DNA of 64,000 nucleotides from Ziziphus jujuba (Eukaryota > Streptophyta > Magnoliopsida > Rosales > Rhamnaceae). The position numbers were made by a program, and so were the translations under genes. Numbering within the stretch: the first letter of the stretch is position 1; every line of letters begins with the position of its first letter. The DNA lies in contig NC_083384.1 of NCBI RefSeq assembly GCF_031755915.1, positions 1,644,001-1,708,000 on the forward strand. Reading direction: 5' to 3'. Shown here piece after piece: positions 57,569-64,000 of this stretch. Under the pieces are notes generated by a model. The model did not search any database. It was not told the DNA's origin and worked only from the letters and a program-made list of their open reading frames with translations.

Positions 57569-59146
57569 ATATTGTTGAACGTAGCTTTTCACAACCATCC
57601 TTGCCTTGTGTTTGGTCAAGGTGCCATTAGGGTTTAGTGTGGTTCTAAAAACCCATTTGACACCTATCACATGTCCTTTCTTTGGTCTCGGCACCAAACT
57701 CCAAGTTTTGTTTTTGCCAATCATGTGAAGCTCCTCCTCCATTGCAGCTTGCCATTCTTTATGTCGTGAAGCATCACTATATGTTGTCGGATCAAGTGTT
57801 GCCATCCTTGCACTTGCATAAAGTTCTTCAACTGATTTTATGCCTCTCTTGCCGACATAATCTTCATTGGTTGGGTCATCATCATCTTCACCATTATTTT
57901 CAACGTCAAAATTACTTTGATCGGTGGAAGGAGTTCTTGATTGAATATAAGTGTTTGCTTCCACTTTATGCTCCTTCCAACTCCAATATGAGTTCTCATC
58001 TATTATAACATGTCTAAAGATAACAACCTGCATCTTAAATACATCAAAGATTCTATAGCCTTTTGAAACCGAGCTATAGCCTACAAGAACACCAATAATT
58101 GCTTTCTTATCAAGTTTGGTTCTTTTGGAGTCATGGACATGCATGTAACAAATACTTCCAAAAACTTTTAAGTGAGCAATTGAAGGTTTAAAGCCATACC
58201 ATAATTCATTTGGTGTTTTGGATTCAATTGCCTTACTGGGAAGTCGGTTTAGGAGGTATACACTTGTATTAGCTGCTTCGGCGCAAAATTTCTTTGGCAA
58301 GCACTTCTCAAACAGCAAGCATCTTGACATCTCCATGATTGTTCTATTCTTCCTTTCACTCACTCCATTTTTTTGTGGTGTGTATGGAGTGGTGAGTTGA
58401 TGTATGATGCCATTTGTCTTGCAAATATCTTGGAAAGTTTTGGATATGTACTCTCCACCATTGTCGGTTCTAATTACCTTTATGGTTGTTTGTGCTTGAT
58501 TTTCAACAAGTGTTTTGAACCCTCCAAATGTGGCTGCAGCTACTAACGTTTGTTTGAGGAAGTAGATCCAGCATGTCCTTGAATAATTATCAATAAAGAC
58601 GATAAAATACTTCCTCCTAGCATGTGTTACATCATTCATAGGTCCACACAAATCCGAATGCAACAATTGTAATTTTTCCTTTGCCTTGCCGCTTGTAGTC
58701 AAAGGAAATGGTAGTCTTTTGATTTTGCCAAGTTGACATGTTTGGTAAACACCATCATCTCCATGGATTTGTGGTAAGTTCTCAATAATTTGTTGAGTAT
58801 GCATCTGCTTCATGGTGGCATAGTTAAAGTGGCCGAACCTTCTATGCCATAGCTTTGATTCTTCATGGATTTTGGTATTCATAGCCATTTGATTTTGTTG
58901 ATCAAAATCAATTACAAGGCTATTGTCTTTCATATGGACAAGTAATTCAATTTTTTCATCCGTAGATATTTCACAACATTTATCTAAGAACTTCAAAGTA
59001 TATCCTTTTTTCATAAGCTGAGGCACACTAAGTAAATTTTCAGACATATTTGGTACAGATAAAACATTGGTAATTTGAATTGTACCTTTTGGTTGGTGTT
59101 TTAATGACCAAATCTCCTTTTTCCTTGTGCCTCCATGATTTGTCAA
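57569..59146 (-). pseudogene. Protease end and integrase of copia-3
   Basis: A 526-codon open frame on the minus strand. Protease C-terminal part (IQITNVLSVPNMSENLLSVPQL), integrase zinc-binding motif (WHRRFGHFNYATMKQM, CQLGK) and catalytic core (HSDLCGPM, FIDNYSRTCWIYF, RTDNGGEYISKTF, PYTPQKNGVSERKNRTIME). Then the start of RT (WQAAMEEELHMIGKNKTWSL, GVKWVFRTTLNPNGT) up to SYVQQY, where element D interrupts. Before that insertion this part was open. Confidence 0.93.
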
Positions 59147-60223
59147 TTTGCTGTCCTGATTTTTGTTGCAATTCTTGGGTTAAACTTAACAAACAAGTCT
59201 CGGTTGTTGCACATGTGATTTGTGCACCCGCTGTCCAAGATCCATGCGTCTTTGATTGAGCTTGCAAGGTTGCAAGTTGCTGTGAAGGTATGTGCATGCT
59301 CACCACTTGCCTCTTTGGGTTCACGAGCATGTCTAGCTTCTTGCCTTTGGTTCCTTTGCCTGCATACTCTTTCCATGTGACCGAATTGCTTGCAAATTTT
59401 GCATTGAGCATTCAGTTTCCACCAGCATATCTTACCCGTGTGTCCTTGCTTTTTGTAAATTATGCAAGGACCATATGTCATCTTGTTCTCTCTTTGGTTT
59501 GTTGTTTTCTTGCATCTATTTTGCCTTTGGAGAGGCCTTGGTTTCTGGATTGATTTACCTTTGTTATTTGTTGCGAGGGCTACTTCTCCCGAGCTTGATT
59601 CACCTTGTAGCCGAAGACTTCTCCTTTGTTCTGTGGCTTGCAAGGCATTGATCAATTCAGCAACTGTGAGTGGTGTAAGGTCTCTTGTCTCCTCCAAAGT
59701 ATATCTTTTCTTCATACTTCTCTGGAAGGCATATAAAGATCTTTTCAACAATCCTTTGATCTGGTAAAAACTCACCATGCAACTGGATTTGGTTGACAAT
59801 CTTCATAAGTTTGTTGGAAAACTCCTTCACAGTTTCATGCTCCAACATCTTCACATTTTTTAATTCTCTTCTAAGGTTAAGCAGCTGCATCTGTGTTGAT
59901 CTTGTACTTCCTTGGAACTCCTCTTGAAGCTTTTCCCATGCTTGTTTAGGAGTTGTACAAGTCATAATTCTAGTGAAGATGTCATTGGTCACAGCAGCTT
60001 GTATTGCTGTGAGAGTTTTGTAAGGTCTTGCATTTTCTTCACTATGAAGTTTGATTTGATTCATAGTAGCACCTGCTCCCAATGGTTCTACCTCATAATC
60101 AACTTCAACAAGCTCCCAAAGGTCATAAGCTTGAAGATAAGATCTCATTTTGATTGCCCGAATAGGATATTTATGGCCATCAAACATGGGAGGTGAAGGT
60201 GCTGAAAGATGTGAGGAAGCCAT
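59143..60223 (-). pseudogene. Gag, nucleocapsid and protease start of copia-3
   Basis: ATG at 60221-60223 (MASSHLSAPSPPMFDGHKYP). UBN2-type Gag runs to about 59700 (LQEEFQGSTRSTQMQLLNLR, FLPDQRIVEKIFICLPEKYE), then a frameshift near 59695. The second frame holds two zinc-knuckle motifs (CIIYKKQGHTGKICW, with the second Cys lost, and CKICKQFGHMERVC). The protease site AWILDSGCTNHMCNNRD is at about 59200-59250. Another frameshift near 59145 leads into the next frame. Confidence 0.92.
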
Positions 60224-60284
60224 TTAAACTGGTTGGTGTTTTGTGAGTTTTGAATAGATTTTTGTTGAGGGATTGATGAAACCA

Positions 60285-60297
60285 GGCTCTGATACCA
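60285..60297 (-). other. PBS of copia-3
   Basis: Minus strand TGGTATCAGAGCC, complementary to initiator tRNA-Met, three bases inside the 5' LTR. Confidence 0.85.
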
Positions 60298-60300
60298 ATT

Positions 60301-61037
60301 TGAAAGAATGAGGGCAAGGTTAATCAAAAGAAAACATGGTATGAAGGATTGAAATTGATTTGGAGTGAAGGTGTATCTCGGCTTTGATGTAATAAGCTGC
60401 TGGAAAAATTGCAACAAGGCCGATTTTAGTGTTCTCTTGGTTTCAAATGGATACTAAGGTATATTTCTCCAAAATTCAATATATTCATTCACTGGAATGT
60501 AATACATATTTATAGCATACAAAATAGGTGTGAAAGCACACCTTGACCGGTTTTAAGGACCAATACAAACAAGTCCTTCATGGTGAAGCAAAACCACATG
60601 TGTAAAGTAACTTAGCCACATGGATCATGGTTGGTTGATAAGTGTTGCTACCTCATTAGTTGCTTCATGGTGAAGTAGTCCTCATGCATGATGACACATG
60701 TCCTTTCATGCATTGGTTGAGAGAGAGGCCAAATGGTGAAGCTCCATGTCACCAAGTAGCTTCCATGTCACCACCCTTGTCACCAAGGTGCTTTCCATGT
60801 CATCTAGGTGCTTTGCTTTTCCTAAACCCTAATTTGGCTAGTATACTTTAAACAACATATTTTGGTGTCTTTGTGCACCAACTTATCTAGCCTAGATTAC
60901 ACAATTTGCTAGAATTAAAAATACAAGCCAAATATGAAACAAGCTAGGCTAATGATTTCGGCCAAGGCATTTCAGCTTTTACCTTGCCTTGATTTCGGCC
61001 AAGGCTAATGGTTAACACTTGCCATGATTCTCTAACA
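60301..61037 (-). repeat. 5' LTR of copia-3
   Basis: 737 bp. On the plus strand from TGAAAGAATG to TCTCTAACA. Partner of 48759-50585; the pair shows moderate divergence. Confidence 0.93.
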
Positions 61038-61921
61038 CGATAGAGCAGTTTATGAATGTCTTTGCAGTGGACTGCATTTTACCAAAGATGATGAGAACAT
61101 GAATTCCCAACCATTTATGCATTGGAAAAATTGTTTCCTATTTTGTGCCGAAGCCATTTATAAAGCACAGGCTGAAACAGGTGAAATAAAAGGGCATTAC
61201 TTGAATGCTACTGCAGGTACATGTGAAGAAATGATTAAAAGGGTTGTATTTGCCAGAGAATTGGGAGTTCCTATTATAATGCACGATTACTTAACAAGGG
61301 GATTCACTGTAAATACTAGCTTGGCTCATTATTGCTGAGATAATTGTCTACTTTTTCACATCCACTGTGCAATGTATGCAGTTATTGATAGACAGAAAAA
61401 TCATGGTATGAACTTTTGTGTACTAGCTAAAGCGTTATGTCTGCCTGGTGGAGATCATATTCACACTAGTACTGTAGTAGGTAAACTTGAATGGGAAAGA
61501 AACATCACTTTACGCTTTGTTGATTTGCTATGCGATTATTTTATTGAAAAATATCGAAAAAAATCAAAGCTGCTGTATTTATTTCACGCAAGATTGGGTC
61601 TCTCTACCAGGTGTTATCTCTGTGGCTTCAAGGGGCATTCATGTTTGGCATATGCTCACTTTGACCGAGATCTTGGGAGAAGATTTTGTACCACATTTCA
61701 GCGGAGGAACTTGAGGACATCTTTGGGGAAATGTGCCCGGTGCCATACCTAATCAAGTAGCTCTAGAAGCATGTGTACAAGCTCGTAATGAGGGACATGA
61801 TCTTGCTCGTGAGGGTAATGAAATTATCTATGAGGCTAGTAAACGGAGTCCTGAACTAGTTGCTGCTTGTGAAGTATGGAAGGAGATCAAATTTGAATTC
61901 GAAGCAATGGATACTTTGTAA
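61038..61921 (+). pseudogene. rbcL: Plastid rbcL copy, 3' part
   Basis: Continues rbcL after the TSD: GAGCAGTTTATGAATGTCTT, then [40 protein letters not shown], a TGA after [15 protein letters not shown], a frameshift near 61560, and [16 protein letters not shown] with TAA at 61919-61921. Several residues expected as Arg read Cys or His ([16 protein letters not shown]), as expected when CGN codons lose C or G at CpG. Confidence 0.96.
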
Positions 61922-61972
61922 TCCAGTAATTACTTACTGTTCGCTCTCTTGATTGTAATTGAAATTAAACTC

Positions 61973-62002
61973 GATCCAATCTTTTAGTAAAAGGATTGAG
62001 TC
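61973..62002 (+). terminator. Plastid rbcL 3' stem-loop
   Basis: Inverted repeat gatccaatctttt/aaaaggattgagtc around a short loop, 50-80 bp after the rbcL stop. It corresponds to the chloroplast rbcL mRNA 3'-end processing hairpin, with one arm base changed. Confidence 0.75.
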
Positions 62003-62728
62003 AAATACAAAGATGTAATCAATTTTTGATAGATACAAATCTATCTATATATACAAGATCTTAAATACAAAATATAAGGCGAAACAACTAAAACGTTTCT
62101 GTTGTTGTGTTTGATCCACAATTAATCCTATGGATCCTTCGGAATGGTGTATTTTTTTATATTATATAGTTTAATTACAATTTTTATAATTATATTTTTA
62201 TTTTATATATTTTTATATCTTGTTTATATATTATTATATCTTGCCGTTTCAGATCATGGATCGAGTTGAGTATCACAATTTCTTCTATCCATCCTATATA
62301 TTATCCTTTCCATTCTATGTTGGAATAGAAACTGATTAGTAGGCGTGATTTTATGAAAAAATGTTCTTCATATTCATACGAGAAAATAACTTTTTCTTTT
62401 TCGATGTGAATTTGACACAACATGGAGGAACCCACTATTTGCCATTTATAATAAATAAATAAATAAACCTTTTTTAATTATTTTGAATTGAAAAAAAATT
62501 TCATCCTATTTTATCATAAATAGAGAAGATATACTCTGGATTCTCACAATGGATAATCACTTTTTTCTTTTTTCTTTTACAGTTTCTACTTGTTATTAGT
62601 TAATAATCCTAGGGATTGGATTTATATGCTTATTCTAATTCTAAATTCTAATCGGAATATTCAAATGATTTTTATCAAATGACTATTCATTTATTGTATT
62701 TTCATGTAAATAGGGGCAAGAAAGCTCT
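62003..62728. other. Plastid rbcL-accD spacer
   Basis: AT-rich non-coding sequence, with no coding signal seen. The bases directly before the accD start (agaaagctctatgg) look like the plastid context. Confidence 0.8.
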
Positions 62729-64000
62729 ATGGAAAAATGTTGGTTCAATTCGATGTTGGTTAGGAGGGGGTTAGAATACGTGTATGGGTTAAGTAAATCA
62801 ATGGATAGTTTTGGTGGTCCTATTGAATATGAAAATACCAGTGTAAATAAAGATCCAATTATAAATCATATGAATAAAAAAAATTCCTAATGGGATCGAG
62901 AGAAACAATTATAGTTAAGGTAATGTTGATCATTTAGTCGGTGTCAGAAGGTACATTCGAAATTTCATATCTGATCAAACTTTTTTCTTTAGGGATAGTA
63001 ATAGGGACCATTACTCCATATATTTTGATATTGAAAATTGAATTTTTAAGACTGACACCGATCGTTCTTTTCTAAGTGCACCAAAAAGTTCTTTTTATAG
63101 TTATCAGAATTCTAGTTATCTAAATAATGTATCTAAGAGTGACAATCCTCACTATTATCGTTACATGTATGATACTAAATATAGTTGGAATAATCACATT
63201 ACTAGTTGCATTGATAGTTATCTTCGGTCTCAAATCAGTACTGATCGTTATATTTTAAGTAGTGGTGTCAATTCCAATGGCAGTTACATTTATAGTTAGA
63301 TTCATGGTGAAAGCAATAAGAGTAGTAAAAGTGGGAGTTCGAGTATACGAACTAGTATGGATGATCATGCAAAAACTCTAAGAAATAGAGAGTTCGAGAA
63401 AGCTCTAACTGAAATAAGAAAAAGAAAAAGGGATTTAGAGAGAGCTCTAACTCAATTAAAAGAAAACAAATTAAATAAGCTTTAGCTGAAATAAGAGAAA
63501 GAAAAAATGATTTAGCGTTTTCTCTAAATCAAATACAAATAAAAGATAGAAAAAGTGATTTAGAGATAACTAAGAAATACAAATATTTGTGGGTGCAATG
63601 CGAAAATTGTTCTGGATTAAACTAGAAGAAATTTTTTTAAATTTCAAATGAATATTTATGAACATTGTGGACGTCATTTGAAGATGACTAGTTCAGATAG
63701 AATCGAAAGTTCGGTTGATCCAGGTACTTGGGAGCCTCTGGATGAAGGCATGGTCTCTTGGGATCCCATAAAATTTCATTCGTGGGAGGAACCTTTTAAA
63801 GATCATATTGATTTTATTCAAAGAATCACAGGATTAACTGATGCCGATCAAATAGGCATAGGTCAACTAAATGGTATTCATGTAGCAATCGGGGTTATGG
63901 ATTTTTAGTTTATGGGGGGTAGTATGCGATCGATAGTGGGTGAGAAAATCACACATTTGATCGAACATGCTACCAATAAATTTTTACCTCTTATTCTAGA
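62729..64000 (+). pseudogene. accD: Plastid accD copy (partial), with lineage-specific repeat insert
   Basis: Beta-carboxyltransferase subunit of plastid acetyl-CoA carboxylase. ATG 62729 ([17 protein letters not shown]); recognisable N-terminal region ([37 protein letters not shown]). A repetitive Lys/Glu/Arg-rich insert lies at 63400-63560. The zinc-finger region reads CGCNAKIV in a shifted frame and then [20 protein letters not shown], followed by [17 protein letters not shown], a stop at 63908 and [11 protein letters not shown]. Many stops. The catalytic half lies beyond the window. Confidence 0.95.
63400..63560 (+). repeat. Degenerate tandem repeat within accD
   Basis: About four imperfect units of 35-45 bp starting gctctaactgaaataag, gctctaactcaattaaa, gctttagctgaaataag and tctctaaatcaaataca. 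Encodes charged heptad-like text (ALTEIRKRKRDLERALTQLK) before stops. Absent from the short accD of many dicots, so probably inherited from the donor plastid lineage. Confidence 0.75.

Overview
This is a repeat-rich stretch of a flowering-plant nuclear genome, probably a dicot. It contains a decayed chloroplast-DNA insertion (NUPT) broken into four blocks by nested LTR retrotransposons. Nuclear origin is inferred from the many LTR elements with 5-bp target-site duplications (TSDs), and from plastid genes that carry frameshifts, stops and C-to-T type changes at CpG sites. No intact host protein-coding gene is seen.

Plastid blocks, all colinear with the standard large single-copy region: (1) 3434-4226, AT-rich, probably the trnF-ndhJ spacer; (2) 22273-23976, ndhJ, ndhK and the 3' end of ndhC, all minus strand; (3) 45258-48758, trnV-UAC exon 1 with part of its intron, trnM-CAU, atpE, atpB, the atpB-rbcL spacer and the first ~186 codons of rbcL; (4) 61038-64000, the rest of rbcL and accD, running off the window.

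Retroelements: one Ty3/gypsy superfamily dominates. Its LTRs are ~1.13 kb, begin TGATG and end TATCA, the primer-binding site (PBS) matches initiator tRNA-Met, and the last ~100 codons of pol lie inside the 3' LTR. Three LTR subfamilies occur. Family 1 (TGATGCGAATCC start) is autonomous: A (1-3433, minus, partial), E (8978-13280, truncated), H (30896-39152, nearly intact) and the right half of C. Family 2 (TGATGTGATTCC start) lacks the reverse transcriptase (RT) core and the integrase catalytic core, and looks like a non-autonomous chimeric derivative: F (24445-30794, minus), G (23977-44182, split by F and H), D (51906-57568), the left half of C (14544-22272) and an inverted LTR (44183-45257). 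Family 3 is seen as a solo LTR (49345-50426) and a fragment (4227-4514). Three Ty1/copia elements are present: a reversed gag remnant (4515-5252), copia-2 (5262-14338, containing E) and copia-3 (48759-61037, minus, inside rbcL and itself containing D and the solo LTR).

Order of events inferred from nesting: plastid DNA integrated first; LTR elements then entered the trnF-ndhJ spacer, ndhC and rbcL; later elements landed inside those. G's 5' LTR was hit twice, by F and by H. H (single stop codon, LTRs differing at about 15 sites by eye) and F are the youngest copies. The features most worth pursuing are the chimeric non-autonomous family, its shared internal stop in two copies, and the LTR-encoded pol tail that suggests a CRM-like (centromeric) chromovirus.
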